Shown in pieces: positions 1 through 8,911 of a stretch of DNA of 64,000 nt (position 1 is its first letter; each line of letters begins with the position of its first letter). The notes beneath the pieces are model-generated. The model ran no database searches and was not told the DNA's origin. It saw nothing but the letters and a program-made list of their open reading frames with translations. The position numbers were made by a program, and so were the translations under genes. The stretch comes from Rosistilla ulvae. GTDB lineage: Bacteria > Planctomycetota > Planctomycetia > Pirellulales > Pirellulaceae. The stretch lies in NCBI RefSeq assembly GCF_007741475.1, contig NZ_CP036261.1:1550001-1614000 (forward strand), read 5' to 3'.

Positions 1-840
1 GGGGCCGGAGTTGCGACCGGTGACGATGTCGACATAAAAGCCCTGCCGATATTGCTGCATCTGCCGCACGTTGGCCAGTAGATTCCGTTCGCTTTGCGTC
101 AGTTGTTCCAAGACGCGAGCGCGACCGCCATACCGCAACAACGGCTGCACCAGGCTGAAATCGATCGTCGAAGTGAACAGATCGCTATCGCTGCCCCAGA
201 AATCCCAGACCAACGAATTGGCAAATCCGACGACCAACTCGCCGCCGGTCGCACTCAGCTTGCGGACGCTGCCAAAACTAGTTTGGGTGAGCACGCTGCT
301 GGCGCCGACGTCAGTTCCCCGGAACTCTTCAAACGTGCGGGTGCCCGAGAAAAATTGATGGTCGAAACGGAAGCGTTCGAACGAGACGTTCAGCGCCGAA
401 CGATACAGCGTCTCGACATTTTGTTGGTAGTCACGCGAATTGATCCGAGCCACACCGACGGCATCGCGGAGGTTCAGGACGACGTTCCCCGTTTCATCTT
501 TGGGGAGCGAGGCGAGCCAATAGGGAGATTCGATCGACGAAACATCCCCGTTGCGATGCCAATGTTTCCAACCGTGCATCCCATCGACACAGTGCATGTA
601 CTGATGTGATTTGGGATCATCCGGAGGCATCGGCGACCGATCGATTGAAAACGGATCGAACATCCGCGAATCCGGCGCAACGTAGACGCTACCGCCATGC
701 AGATGGCCACCTTTCTGCTGGATCAAGCAGTTGGCGTCTTCATCGGCCTGTTGGCGATACCAGCGCCGCGAACAGCCCACCAGCAACAACGCGCAGCAAG
801 CGATCAGCATTCCGGTCGCGAAAAACCTTCTTCTGCCCAT
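1..840 (-). CDS. TolC-like outer-membrane efflux lipoprotein, N-terminal part (truncated by window edge)
   Basis: The minus-strand frame opens at the ATG at 838-840 and stays open to base 1, so about 280 residues are visible and the C-terminus lies outside. It starts with a lipoprotein signal: basic MGRRRFF, a hydrophobic run, then the lipobox LVGC with Cys23. The mature part carries the same block as the complete gene at 18150-20942: RMFDPF, PMP-DDPKS, YM-CVDG, then NS-DYQQ-ETLY-SAL and the start of a long helical region (LLANVRQ). That region matches the TolC/OEP family, which forms trimeric outer-membrane channels for type I secretion and RND efflux. The channel role is family knowledge; the substrate is unknown. 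The truncation is caused by the window, not by mutation. No partner pump gene is visible beside it. Confidence 0.85.
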   Translation of the reverse strand, partial: MGRRRFFATGMLIACCALLLVGCSRRWYRQQADEDANCLIQQKGGHLHGGSVYVAPDSRMFDPFSIDRSPMPPDDPKSHQYMHCVDGMHGWKHWHRNGDVSSIESPYWLASLPKDETGNVVLNLRDAVGVARINSRDYQQNVETLYRSALNVSFERFRFDHQFFSGTRTFEEFRGTDVGASSVLTQTSFGSVRKLSATGGELVVGFANSLVWDFWGSDSDLFTSTIDFSLVQPLLRYGGRARVLEQLTQSERNLLANVRQMQQYRQGFYVDIVTGRNSGP

Positions 841-1461
841 GCACCTCAACCCAACCGCCCAGTCCCTCACAAACAAAAATCGACGAACCGCACCGCGCAA
901 CGGCGATCGGCTCTCCTTGGGATAGATCGGCGCCAGTCAGGAAAGATCTGAGGGTGAATCGGATTTTACCGGATATGAACCAATTTGCGGGGGTGCTCTC
1001 GCTAGCAAATCCCCAGAGTTCACACCGGCAGAACAGCACGGTTTTCCCGCGGCGCCAGCTGCCGACCTCACCAGCCCGGCACTGCCGAGAGGGGCGAATG
1101 ACGAGCCTTCGGCAATCGTGGTTTGATGCCGTTCGGTCCGTTCTCTCATGACAACTCATGTCACGAAGAATCTCCATAGATTGTCGTCAGGTCACGATTA
1201 CATCCGAACTGGCAGTGAAAAATTCGCCAGCGATGCCACCCCCATGCCTTCGCTGCAAACTCACTCGCGAAGCTGGCGGCACCCAACGCTGCGGTAGTCC
1301 CTGGTGCATACATTTGGCCGGATGCTGGTGATGGGGTGAGGGGGACTTGAAGTGGTGTCCTGCCCCAACAGCGTCCGAGTCGTCTTTCACGTATGATGGC
1401 AGCTTGATGCCACTGCCTTTGGCAAATTCTAAGCGACTCTCCCAGGCGACTGCCCCGACTT
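841..1461. other. Gene-free stretch upstream of the methyltransferase
   Basis: About 620 bases lie between the divergent starts of the TolC-like gene and the methyltransferase. Short open frames here (for example minus 740-1177 and 1161-1481) have Arg/Cys/Trp-rich translations with no family resemblance, and I read them as noise. The stretch should hold promoters for both flanking genes, but I see no clear consensus -35/-10 pair. Confidence 0.5.
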
Positions 1462-2262
1462 ATGTTAGACCCATCGAACAACCTACTTGTTCAAGCCAAT
1501 CCACCGTTTCGCTATTTAAAGCAATTCAATTCGGAAGAGTTCGCGAAGAAGGCGTCATGCCGAGATCGACTTCGGCAATCCGATACACGATGGTTTCCCG
1601 GCGACTATCTGTCGTCGGTGTTTGCTCGAGAATTGTGCGAGCGCCAGGCGTTGCCGTTCAAAGAGGTGCTGGAGAGTTTTGAATTTTTCGCCTGCGTGCG
1701 AAATCGGATTCGCAGCAAATCGGTGGCCGATCTGTGTTGCGGACACGGGCTGGTTGGAATCCTCTTCGCCATGTTCGATCGGGATGTCGAAGACGTTTGC
1801 CTGTTGGACAAAGTGCGTCCGCCGAGTTTTGATCTGATCCTCGCCGCGGCGCAGGCGGTTGCCCCTTGGACCGAGGCAAAGATTCGTTACGTCGAAGCTC
1901 CGTTGAAACGAGCCCTGGACCATCTCGATGCGGGAACCGCAATTTTAGGTGTGCATGCCTGCGGTGCAAAAACGGATCAGTGCATCGCCCATGCGATCTC
2001 GCTGCGAGGTACCGTTGCACTCCTGCCATGCTGCCGACAACATCGGTTGCACCCAGCACCGGAGTGTTTAAAGAACGTCCTAGGGGCAGACGTTGCCATC
2101 GATGTCGATCGCACCTACCGCATGCACGCAGCAGGCTACCGCGTTCGCTGGGATTATATCTCGCCCTCGATTACCGAAATGAATCGCGTCCTGATCGGCC
2201 GGCCGCAACCTCAAATCGACATCACGCCCGACACGCCCGCGGTCGCTTCGGCCGGCCAGTAG
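1462..2262 (+). CDS. SAM-dependent methyltransferase, Methyltransf_32-like
   Basis: The product is 266 residues and soluble, with no signal peptide. Motif I of a class I Rossmann methyltransferase is seen at residues 88-96 (VADLCCGHG), and an acidic turn LLDK at about 114-117 could hold the SAM ribose. Further on are HACG (165-168) and LPCC (188-191). The pairing of a CG-rich motif I with His-x-Cys-Gly and a Cys-Cys pair recalls the Methyltransf_32 family (METTL25/RRNAD1 relatives), whose bacterial members act on unknown, possibly RNA, substrates. That assignment is by pattern only. The ATG at 1462 has no good ribosome-binding site. It is convergent with the secreted protein at 2279-3253, with only 16 bases between stops. 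Confidence 0.7.
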   Translation: MLDPSNNLLVQANPPFRYLKQFNSEEFAKKASCRDRLRQSDTRWFPGDYLSSVFARELCERQALPFKEVLESFEFFACVRNRIRSKSVADLCCGHGLVGILFAMFDRDVEDVCLLDKVRPPSFDLILAAAQAVAPWTEAKIRYVEAPLKRALDHLDAGTAILGVHACGAKTDQCIAHAISLRGTVALLPCCRQHRLHPAPECLKNVLGADVAIDVDRTYRMHAAGYRVRWDYISPSITEMNRVLIGRPQPQIDITPDTPAVASAGQ

Positions 2263-2278
2263 TAACCGCTCGGTCGCC

Positions 2279-3253
2279 TTACTGCGGTGACTCGATGAGT
2301 TCCGCCTTTTCGGTTGCGTAGAGATTCCACAGCGTATCGAGTCGCGCGGCGATCTCGGCCGCGTTGCCGACGATCAACCAGTAGCGGTATCGATAGATCG
2401 ATTTCGGCCCCATCAGGACTCGCGAGACCGGGGCGACGTGCATGCAGGGGCCAGCCGTTGGGTCGTCGCTGAGTCCCGCGGCATGCGGTCCAAAATTCCA
2501 GTGCTCCGTTGCGCTGGGTGAAAACAGTGCGACACCCTGCCCGGAGGCTTCGAACATCGCCATCGCTTGCCTTGGCGGCGACGCCTTGCCCCAGGGCGGC
2601 CCCGGACGTTGATGCTCGGGGCGCCATTTTTCCGATCCCAGATAGCTTCGCACGTCGGCAAAGTTGCGAGTGAAGTAGCAAGCGGGAACCTCCTGCGGGT
2701 TCATTCGTGGGCCGCCCCAACGATCTCCTTCGCGACGCATCGCTTGGAATTCACATCGCACACGGACAACGCCTGGCATGTTCGGTTCCATCGTCGTCCA
2801 CTGACGCATCACCGCTTCAGCCTCTTCGTCGGCCATGTCCCACAGCTTGGGAATGGTTTCGGAATACAACGCATCCTCACGCTTTTCAAACACCGTCACG
2901 CGTGCCCAGCTGCCTTGCCCCTTCACACTGCCGACGCCACCTCCCTGGATCGGATTCCACGACCATGGACTCCACGCTTTGTGCTGCCCATCCGCCCTCC
3001 GATCGATCACTCGGCCCGCGTAATACGATTGCTGGATCAGCCGTCCCGGATCGGCAATGTTGACGAGGTTGCGAGGATAACCAGCGGACGACAGCCACGT
3101 GATTGCAGCTCCTTTCTCGCGGTCGATACCCACTTTGATCGAGCCGTTATCGATCGTGATCAGATCCTCCGCGATCGCTGCCTGCATGTTAGCGCTGCAG
3201 ACAATAAGCAGAGCGATCCAAGTTCGCACACGATTTCGTTTCAGGAGATTCAT
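2279..3253 (-). CDS. Secreted beta-rich protein of unknown function next to sulfatases
   Basis: The product is 324 residues with a Sec signal peptide (basic MNLLKRNRVR, hydrophobic core, cleavage near AIAED at about residue 29). The mature protein starts with a strand-rich stretch (ITIDNGSIKVGID) and has many Trp and aromatic positions (WSPWSWNPIQGG at about residues 93-104; RLIQQSYYAG at about 70-79). The pattern suggests a galactose-mutarotase-like or other beta-sandwich carbohydrate-active fold, but I do not recognise a named family or catalytic residues. It is the last gene of a same-strand block, 19 bases after the IDS-like sulfatase stop, so co-transcription is likely and a role in handling a sulfated polysaccharide is a reasonable inference. 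Confidence 0.75.
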   Translation of the reverse strand: MNLLKRNRVRTWIALLIVCSANMQAAIAEDLITIDNGSIKVGIDREKGAAITWLSSAGYPRNLVNIADPGRLIQQSYYAGRVIDRRADGQHKAWSPWSWNPIQGGGVGSVKGQGSWARVTVFEKREDALYSETIPKLWDMADEEAEAVMRQWTTMEPNMPGVVRVRCEFQAMRREGDRWGGPRMNPQEVPACYFTRNFADVRSYLGSEKWRPEHQRPGPPWGKASPPRQAMAMFEASGQGVALFSPSATEHWNFGPHAAGLSDDPTAGPCMHVAPVSRVLMGPKSIYRYRYWLIVGNAAEIAARLDTLWNLYATEKAELIESPQ

Positions 3254-3272
3254 GGTGGGATCCGCTTGCGCG

Positions 3273-4754
3273 TTAGTTGTTTGTTCTGCGGAGATTGTAT
3301 TTCGAATCGCTGGGGATTTCGCGGCGTGGAGCGGTTACTTTCGGAAGGCCTTCAGCGAGGCGAGCTTTCGTTTCTGCATGCGCCTCCGACGTGGCGAGGT
3401 TTGTGAATTCGTTTGGGTCGTTTTCCAAATCGTACAGTTCTTCAAAACCATCGTCGTAGCGGATGTAGCGATAGCGTTCATCGGAGACCGCATGCGACGG
3501 TTCGGGGCCAAAGGCGTACGACGTCAGCGACAACCGATCTCGCTTGAGCCCCGGATCTTTTAATTGGGGAACCAGCGATAGACCATCGCACTGCGACGGG
3601 ATCGGCAAACCAGCCAGCTCGCAAAGCGTGGGGTAGAGGTCGGTGAGCGTCGCCGGTTGGCGAGTCGCTTGTCCGTCGGCGCTAATCCCCGGCGCGTGGA
3701 TGAACATCGGCACGCGGGTCGTTTGGTCCCACAGACAGAACTTTTCCCAGTTCTGTTTCTCGCCGATGTGGAACCCGTGATCGCTCCAAAGCACAACGAT
3801 CGTATTCTCTTTGATCGGCGAAGCATCCAACGCGTCGAGCAATCGCCCGAGCTGATGATCGGTGTAGCTGATGCTGGCCAGATAGCCTTGCATCATCTTG
3901 CGCCACAACCGGTTCTTCACCACCCAACGATGCCACGCTTGCCGCTTGGGAACGCGGGCATCGTCGAGGTCGTTGTCCAACGTGGTCGGTAGCGTGATCT
4001 CGTCGATCGGGTGCATGTCGAAGTACTTTTTAGGGACTTCGAATGGGATGTGAGGACGAAACAGGCCGACCGCCAGAAAAAGAGGCTTATCGTGTTGGGC
4101 ATTCAATTGTTCGGTGGCCCAATCGACAACCATGTGGTCGCCGGTTTTCGAATCGGGAACCAACAGCGGTTGTGCGCCAAACAGATTGCGGCCGCCGACG
4201 GGACGCCCAGGCGAGATCCCCGCGCGGGCATCGGGAATGATCCGCGGCCGCGGCCAGTCGGCGGAAATCGGATCCAACGGATCGCCGCGGTAGGCGTCCC
4301 AGGCGTCGGGGTCGTTCTGCGAATCACCGCGCGTCCACTGCAGCGTATGAAAGATCTTTCCACCACCAGCCGCGTGATATCCATGGTTGCGGAAGTGTTG
4401 GGATAAGACGACCGCATCTTTCAGGGCTGGGGACTCATCTCGCCAGCGTGGGCCGTGGGCGGCAAACAGATTGTTGTAGAGTCCCGACGTAATCGGATGC
4501 ACGCCGGTCATCGTGGCAACGCGCGACGCATGGCAAACCGGCGCCGCGCAGTGGGCGTTGGCAAACGTCACGCTCCGTTTGGCGAGCCGATCGAAATTCG
4601 GAGTCTTTACGCCGGTTTGATTGTCCAGCGGCGAAATGTAATCGTTCAAATCGTCGATGGCGATGAACAACACGTTCGGCTTGGGGAGATCGGCGGCTTC
4701 CGCAGCGACCGCCGTCGCCAGCGCTAAGCAAAGTAGAATGACTGTCTGTTTCAT
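3273..4754 (-). CDS. Sulfatase, iduronate-2-sulfatase-like
   Basis: The product is 493 residues from the ATG at 4752-4754, which begins a clean signal peptide (MKQTVILLCLALATAVAAEA). The frame extends 29 codons further upstream, but that extension is charged and would block export. Sulfatase signatures are clear: the metal-binding Asp pair in IAIDDLN (34-35) and the maturation motif CHASR at 74-78, where Cys74 should become formylglycine. The Ala in C-x-A-S-R and the C-terminal stretch around TLTDLYPTLCELAG are typical of the iduronate-2-sulfatase branch. It should hydrolyse sulfate esters of a polysaccharide in the periplasm or outside the cell. No formylglycine-generating enzyme or SPASM maturase is in the window. 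Confidence 0.92.
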   Translation of the reverse strand: MKQTVILLCLALATAVAAEAADLPKPNVLFIAIDDLNDYISPLDNQTGVKTPNFDRLAKRSVTFANAHCAAPVCHASRVATMTGVHPITSGLYNNLFAAHGPRWRDESPALKDAVVLSQHFRNHGYHAAGGGKIFHTLQWTRGDSQNDPDAWDAYRGDPLDPISADWPRPRIIPDARAGISPGRPVGGRNLFGAQPLLVPDSKTGDHMVVDWATEQLNAQHDKPLFLAVGLFRPHIPFEVPKKYFDMHPIDEITLPTTLDNDLDDARVPKRQAWHRWVVKNRLWRKMMQGYLASISYTDHQLGRLLDALDASPIKENTIVVLWSDHGFHIGEKQNWEKFCLWDQTTRVPMFIHAPGISADGQATRQPATLTDLYPTLCELAGLPIPSQCDGLSLVPQLKDPGLKRDRLSLTSYAFGPEPSHAVSDERYRYIRYDDGFEELYDLENDPNEFTNLATSEAHAETKARLAEGLPKVTAPRREIPSDSKYNLRRTNN

Positions 4755-4851
4755 CTGTTTGTTCCGTCTTGGTTTGCTCCTCGCATGCGGTTGGCATGCG
4801 GAGGTTGTTCTATCCGACGCTTGGCATTCGCCCGCAACCACATAGTTTTCT

Positions 4852-5390
4852 CGTTTAACCGCGTGGGCAACGCCCCGCGTTTTTAGTTGGGGACGCGCGG
4901 CCCGCTGGGGCCGCGGTTAAACGAAAACAATACACTACAACCTGCTTCGTTTAACCGCGTGGGCAACGCCCCGCGTTTTAGAGGGACGCGCGGCCCGCTG
5001 GGACCGCGGTTAAACGAAACCAATACACTACAACCTGCTTCGTTTAACCGCGCGGGCATCGCCCCGCGTTTTTCAGGGACGCGCGGCCCGCTGAGACCGC
5101 GGTTAAACGAAAACAATACACTACAACCTGCTTCGTTTAACCGCGTGGGCATCGCCCCGCGTTTTTCAGGGACGCGCGGCCCGCTGGGACCGCGGTTAAA
5201 CGAAACCAAACACACTACAACCTGCTTCGTTTAACCGCGTGGGCATCGCCCCGCGTTTCCCAGGGACGCGCGGCCCGCTGGGACCGCGGTTAAACGAAAC
5301 CAATACACTACAACCTGCTTCGTTTAACCGCCTGGGCATCGCCCCGCGTTTTTGAGGGACGCGCGGCCCGATGGGACCGCGGTTAAACGA
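4852..5390. repeat. Six tandem 93-96 bp hairpin repeats (REP-like array)
   Basis: Units start at 4852, 4948, 5041, 5134, 5228 and 5321. Each opens with cgtttaaccgcg and closes with its exact complement cgcggttaaacg about 60 bases later, so every unit can fold into one long hairpin. Inner GC-rich arms (gggc-acgccc, cgcggcccgctggg) add further stems. Units are joined by a conserved 24-base linker (aaacaatacactacaacc then tgctt). The array fills the gap between two sulfatase genes on the same strand. Because most periods are multiples of three, both strands stay open for over 100 codons, but those frames are artefacts. The array could act as a strong terminator or mRNA-stabilising block, or be a family of mobile palindromic repeats. 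Confidence 0.93.
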
Positions 5391-5401
5391 AAACGATCGA
5401 T

Positions 5402-7405
5402 CTATGGCGTGAAGCGATGCAGCACGTTGCCCGCCCGATCGGTTAGTCGGATGTTCGAGATCCATATCTGGCCGGCGGATGTCGATGGATCGATTCGGAC
5501 CGCGTCGATAGGACTGCTCGGCGTGAACTCAATAGCATACTGGTGTGTTGCGTCATCGTGCTCGGGATCGAACTTCACGCTTCGCGCTGCCAGGAACGGC
5601 GGGCGGACATCTTGTTCGCGCCAAAAGATTTGGCCTCGCCCGGAGGCGTTCGAACGCATGTTAAAGCGAAGTATTAACGGCTGTTGCGGGATCGGCTTGG
5701 GCAAGCCGTAAATGATGTAGGGATCGCCGCCATCGCTGGTGATCACCAACGCATCGCCATCGCGCTTCAGCGTGCAGGTGCCATCGGGCTGCCAGCCTGC
5801 AACCGGCTTGCCGCGTGGCTTGGCTGACTTCTTCGCCGGCCTGGCAGCTGAATTTTTCAGCCTGCCAATCCCTTCTAGGTCCGGTCGGTACTTGGCCGGA
5901 TCAAACCTGCGATTAGGTTGCGGGCGAACGGCATCGGTGTCGACGAGGAAGGCTTCGATCAACGCATCCATCTGTTGCACCCACTCGGGATGCTTCGCCG
6001 ACAGATCGTGCTGTTCGCCGATGTCTTCGGCAAGATGGAACAACTCATAGCGATGTTGGCCATCTTCACCGCTGTGGAAGATGCGGATCAGTTTCCAGTC
6101 GTCCTGGTGGACGCTGACCGCAGGAGGCATCCATTCGGGAATCGGAGGACTGTGGGGGAAGTAGGTGAAGATCGCGTCGCGATCGAGCGAACCGCCCCGC
6201 AGTGCAGGCGTGATACTGATCCCGTCGAAGGTTTGATCGGGCTGCTTGGGGATCGACAACATCTCCAACAGCGTCGGATAGAAGTCGCTGCTCTGGATCA
6301 CTTCGTCGCTGCGCGAGTTGGCCGCAACGACGCCGGGCTGAACCACGATCGCTGGTCCGCGGACACCTCCTTCGTACATCGTCGCTTTGCCACCACGCAG
6401 CGGCGCGTTGCTGGTCGCCGTCGTGCCGTCGACTTGGTTGTACATGTTGCCGCCGTTATCCGACGCGAAGATGACGATCGTGTTGTCGGCGATCTTCAGA
6501 CGATCCAACGTGTCCAACAAAGTGCCAACCGCGTCGTCCATGCTCTCGATCATCGCAGCGTAGGTAGGACTTCGCTGAGGATCATTGGGATCGATTTGTT
6601 TCGCGTATCGATCGATCAACGCCTGTTTCGCATCAAACGGAGCGTGCACGCTGAACATCCAATAGTTCAAGAAGAACGGTTGCCCTTGGTTCTGTTCCAT
6701 AAACGTCACAGCTTCGGAGGCCATCCGATCTTCGATGTGTTCATCGGGTGTCTGCGGATCGAAATCGGGATACCGCCACGGAGCGACGTAACTGCCGGCG
6801 GGACCGGGACCGGCCCAGTGCGGCACATCGATGTCGAAGCCATGTTCAAGAGGCGAATAGGGAGCGCTGCCGAGATGCCATTTCCCAAAGTGGGCGGTGG
6901 CGTAACCGTTGTCTTTGAACATCTCCGCAAGCGTGTAGTAGCTGGTCTTTAGACGCGAGACCGAATTGGGAGACGTCGCCTTCAGATGAGGCGGGCCGGT
7001 CGCAGTCGCTTCGGCCGCGAGGATCACCTTTGGCAAATGGCAATTAGGCGTCGTGATCCCGGTCCGCGCCGGACTCAGTCCTGTCAGGATGCTGGCTCGC
7101 GTTGGCGAACAGAGCGGACTGGAGGAATAGGCGCGAGTGAAGGTCATCCCGCGAGCCGCAAGTCGCTCGATATTTGGCGTCTTATAAAACTTGGTGGTGC
7201 CAAAGAGCGTCGTGTCGCTCCACCCCAAATCGTCCGCCAGAATGAAAACGACATTCGGTTTCGCCGCCAACAGATCTCCGTTCGGCGAGAACATGCCGCC
7301 CGCAATACAAGCAAAGAACAACAGCGAAGGGAGCGAGATCTTATTCAGAATCACAACAGACCTGTTTCTGTAGGCGGCAGGTGGAAAGAGCGGAGGACGA
7401 ATCAT
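5402..7405 (-). CDS. Arylsulfatase A-type sulfatase with extra C-terminal domain
   Basis: The product is 667 residues from the ATG at 7405. A GTG at 7354 would give a neater signal peptide ([19 protein letters not shown]) and is a real alternative. The Asp pair of DDLGWSD sits at 58-59 and the formylglycine motif CSPTR at 99-103, the classic C-x-P-x-R form. FASDNGGN near the middle and the DGISI block follow the arylsulfatase A family. Sulfatases of this type usually end near 480-500 residues. Here a Lys-rich linker ([12 protein letters not shown]) at about 535 leads to about 125 extra residues that look like a beta-sandwich, possibly glycan-binding. It lies 91 bases downstream of the aldolase gene on the same strand. 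Confidence 0.92.
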   Translation of the reverse strand: MIRPPLFPPAAYRNRSVVILNKISLPSLLFFACIAGGMFSPNGDLLAAKPNVVFILADDLGWSDTTLFGTTKFYKTPNIERLAARGMTFTRAYSSSPLCSPTRASILTGLSPARTGITTPNCHLPKVILAAEATATGPPHLKATSPNSVSRLKTSYYTLAEMFKDNGYATAHFGKWHLGSAPYSPLEHGFDIDVPHWAGPGPAGSYVAPWRYPDFDPQTPDEHIEDRMASEAVTFMEQNQGQPFFLNYWMFSVHAPFDAKQALIDRYAKQIDPNDPQRSPTYAAMIESMDDAVGTLLDTLDRLKIADNTIVIFASDNGGNMYNQVDGTTATSNAPLRGGKATMYEGGVRGPAIVVQPGVVAANSRSDEVIQSSDFYPTLLEMLSIPKQPDQTFDGISITPALRGGSLDRDAIFTYFPHSPPIPEWMPPAVSVHQDDWKLIRIFHSGEDGQHRYELFHLAEDIGEQHDLSAKHPEWVQQMDALIEAFLVDTDAVRPQPNRRFDPAKYRPDLEGIGRLKNSAARPAKKSAKPRGKPVAGWQPDGTCTLKRDGDALVITSDGGDPYIIYGLPKPIPQQPLILRFNMRSNASGRGQIFWREQDVRPPFLAARSVKFDPEHDDATHQYAIEFTPSSPIDAVRIDPSTSAGQIWISNIRLTDRAGNVLHRFTP

Positions 7406-7496
7406 CGACGCCGATGCGGCGAGAGGAGCCGTTGAACCAGCCTGCCTATTCTAACAAGCAATACTGATTCAATGTCTCCGCGAGATCACCTCTTAC

Positions 7497-8789
7497 CTAC
7501 TTCAGATTGAACGCGTCGCACAGCTCGTCGATCACGCTTTTGGGCATCGCCGAAACCGCTCCGATACTCTTGGCATTGATCACCGCTTCGGCTGTCGATT
7601 CGAGGACTTCCAGTCGGTCAAATGCATCCAAGACACTCGACCCCGTCACCAGGACGCCATCGTTTTCCAGGATCGCTGCCGGGTTGCGGGAGGTGACAAA
7701 GTCGGCGATCGAACCGTCGGATCCGTACTGAACGCCGTAATCCGCTCGTCGCACGTCGCGAAGAAAGACGTAGCTTTCGGGAATCGTGCGGACATCAAAC
7801 GGCACATCGGTCGCGCTGAAGGCGGTTGCATTCACCGGATGTGCGAACACGATCGCTTGCACATGCGGATGTTGCTTGTAGATCGCTTGGTGCGCACGCG
7901 CCGCGCGGCTGGCCAGTTTCCCTGTCTCGCGTCGATCGCCGTCGACCAAAACAAAATCTTCCGCCGACAAGAGTTCGCGGTCTTTCTGCGTCGGCGTGAT
8001 CAAAAACGCATCGCCATCCAGACGGGCCGAAAAGCTGCCTTCGGTGCTGATCAACAATCGTTGCCGACACCCGCGTTGAACAAACTCACACAACTGTCGG
8101 CGCAGCTCGCGTTCGTCAGCCGATGCGACGCCGGGATCAAACGATTGGAAATCGACGCCACGCTGAGCGGCTTGATCCAATTGGGCGTCGCTCAAAAATC
8201 GCAGCTCGCCCAACTGATTCGCTTTGATCAACGTCTTGCCAGCAAATTCAAACGCTTCGAAACGCTTGAACGCCGACGCCAAACAATCCCCGCCGACGAC
8301 AACGCCATGGTTCTCCAAGATCACGCTGTCGCAACCTTCGGAGAATGTGTTGGCGATACTCGCACCAAGCGCTTCGCTGCCCGGACAGGCATACGGCGCG
8401 AAACCGATCTTTCCGCAAACGCTGTGCGCTTGGTGGAACAATCGCGTGTTGGGCGTCTGCTGACAGATACTGAAGGCAACCAAAGCGACGGGATGGGCGT
8501 GAACGATCGCCTGAATATTGGGCCGCGCCGCGTAGATCGCTTTGTGAAACGGAAACTCGCTCGACGGCGGATGCAAGCCATCGACGCTGCCATCGGCGGC
8601 GACACAGACGATGTCGTTGCGAGTCAGATTCCCTTTGTCGACGCGAGCCGGTGTGATCCAAATGTTCCCATCGGCGTCGCGGATCGAGAGGTTGCCGCCG
8701 GAAGTGGTTGTCATCCGGTAGCGATAGATGCGATCCATCGTCCGCATGATCTCATCGCGTGGATGAACAAGGGCTCGAGTTGTATTCAT
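7497..8789 (-). CDS. Tandem-domain class II aldolase/adducin protein (second domain lacks active-site residues)
   Basis: The product is 430 residues with two copies of the aldolase_II fold. Copy 1 (about 8-200) keeps what fuculose- and rhamnulose-phosphate aldolases need: GGNLS (31-35), the catalytic Glu in PPSSE (Glu78), zinc ligands HAH (97, 99) and ENHG (His161). Copy 2 (about 225-420) has the same framework, but the Glu position is Ala296, HAH becomes FAH (Phe315) and ENHG becomes ENDG (Asp377), so it should not bind zinc or catalyse. Family knowledge suggests retro-aldol cleavage of a deoxy-sugar 1-phosphate to lactaldehyde and DHAP. The aldehyde dehydrogenase just upstream on the same strand fits oxidation of that lactaldehyde. 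Substrate is inferred, not seen. Confidence 0.88.
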   Translation of the reverse strand: MNTTRALVHPRDEIMRTMDRIYRYRMTTTSGGNLSIRDADGNIWITPARVDKGNLTRNDIVCVAADGSVDGLHPPSSEFPFHKAIYAARPNIQAIVHAHPVALVAFSICQQTPNTRLFHQAHSVCGKIGFAPYACPGSEALGASIANTFSEGCDSVILENHGVVVGGDCLASAFKRFEAFEFAGKTLIKANQLGELRFLSDAQLDQAAQRGVDFQSFDPGVASADERELRRQLCEFVQRGCRQRLLISTEGSFSARLDGDAFLITPTQKDRELLSAEDFVLVDGDRRETGKLASRAARAHQAIYKQHPHVQAIVFAHPVNATAFSATDVPFDVRTIPESYVFLRDVRRADYGVQYGSDGSIADFVTSRNPAAILENDGVLVTGSSVLDAFDRLEVLESTAEAVINAKSIGAVSAMPKSVIDELCDAFNLK

Positions 8790-8841
8790 GGTTCAGCAAT
8801 TTCCAAGTTCGCGTAATCCGGGCCACGATCTGACGCCGCGT

Positions 8842-8866
8842 CGCGACGGGCGCATTGCCCGTCGCG
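8842..8866. terminator. GC hairpin after the aldehyde dehydrogenase gene
   Basis: The ten-base arms cgcgacgggc (8842-8851) and gcccgtcgcg (8857-8866) flank a five-base loop, 46 bases past the ALDH stop and before the aldolase start. No T-run follows on the minus strand, so it may attenuate rather than fully terminate. Confidence 0.5.
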
Positions 8867-8911
8867 TTTGCATTTTACGGACAGGCGGGAAGCCTATCCT
8901 GCTTTCGGAGC

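Noticed and set aside
740-1177. 145-residue minus-strand frame upstream of the TolC-like gene
   Set aside because: It overlaps the TolC-like start, is Arg/Trp/Cys-rich, and has no ribosome-binding site or family pattern.
4852-5390. CRISPR array
   Set aside because: The whole 93-96 base unit is conserved including the linker; there are no unique spacers and no cas genes.
4883-5465. Open frames on both strands across the hairpin repeats, with repeated peptides such as FNRGPSGPRVP
   Set aside because: They exist only because the repeat period is nearly a multiple of three; both strands are open at once and there is no start signal.
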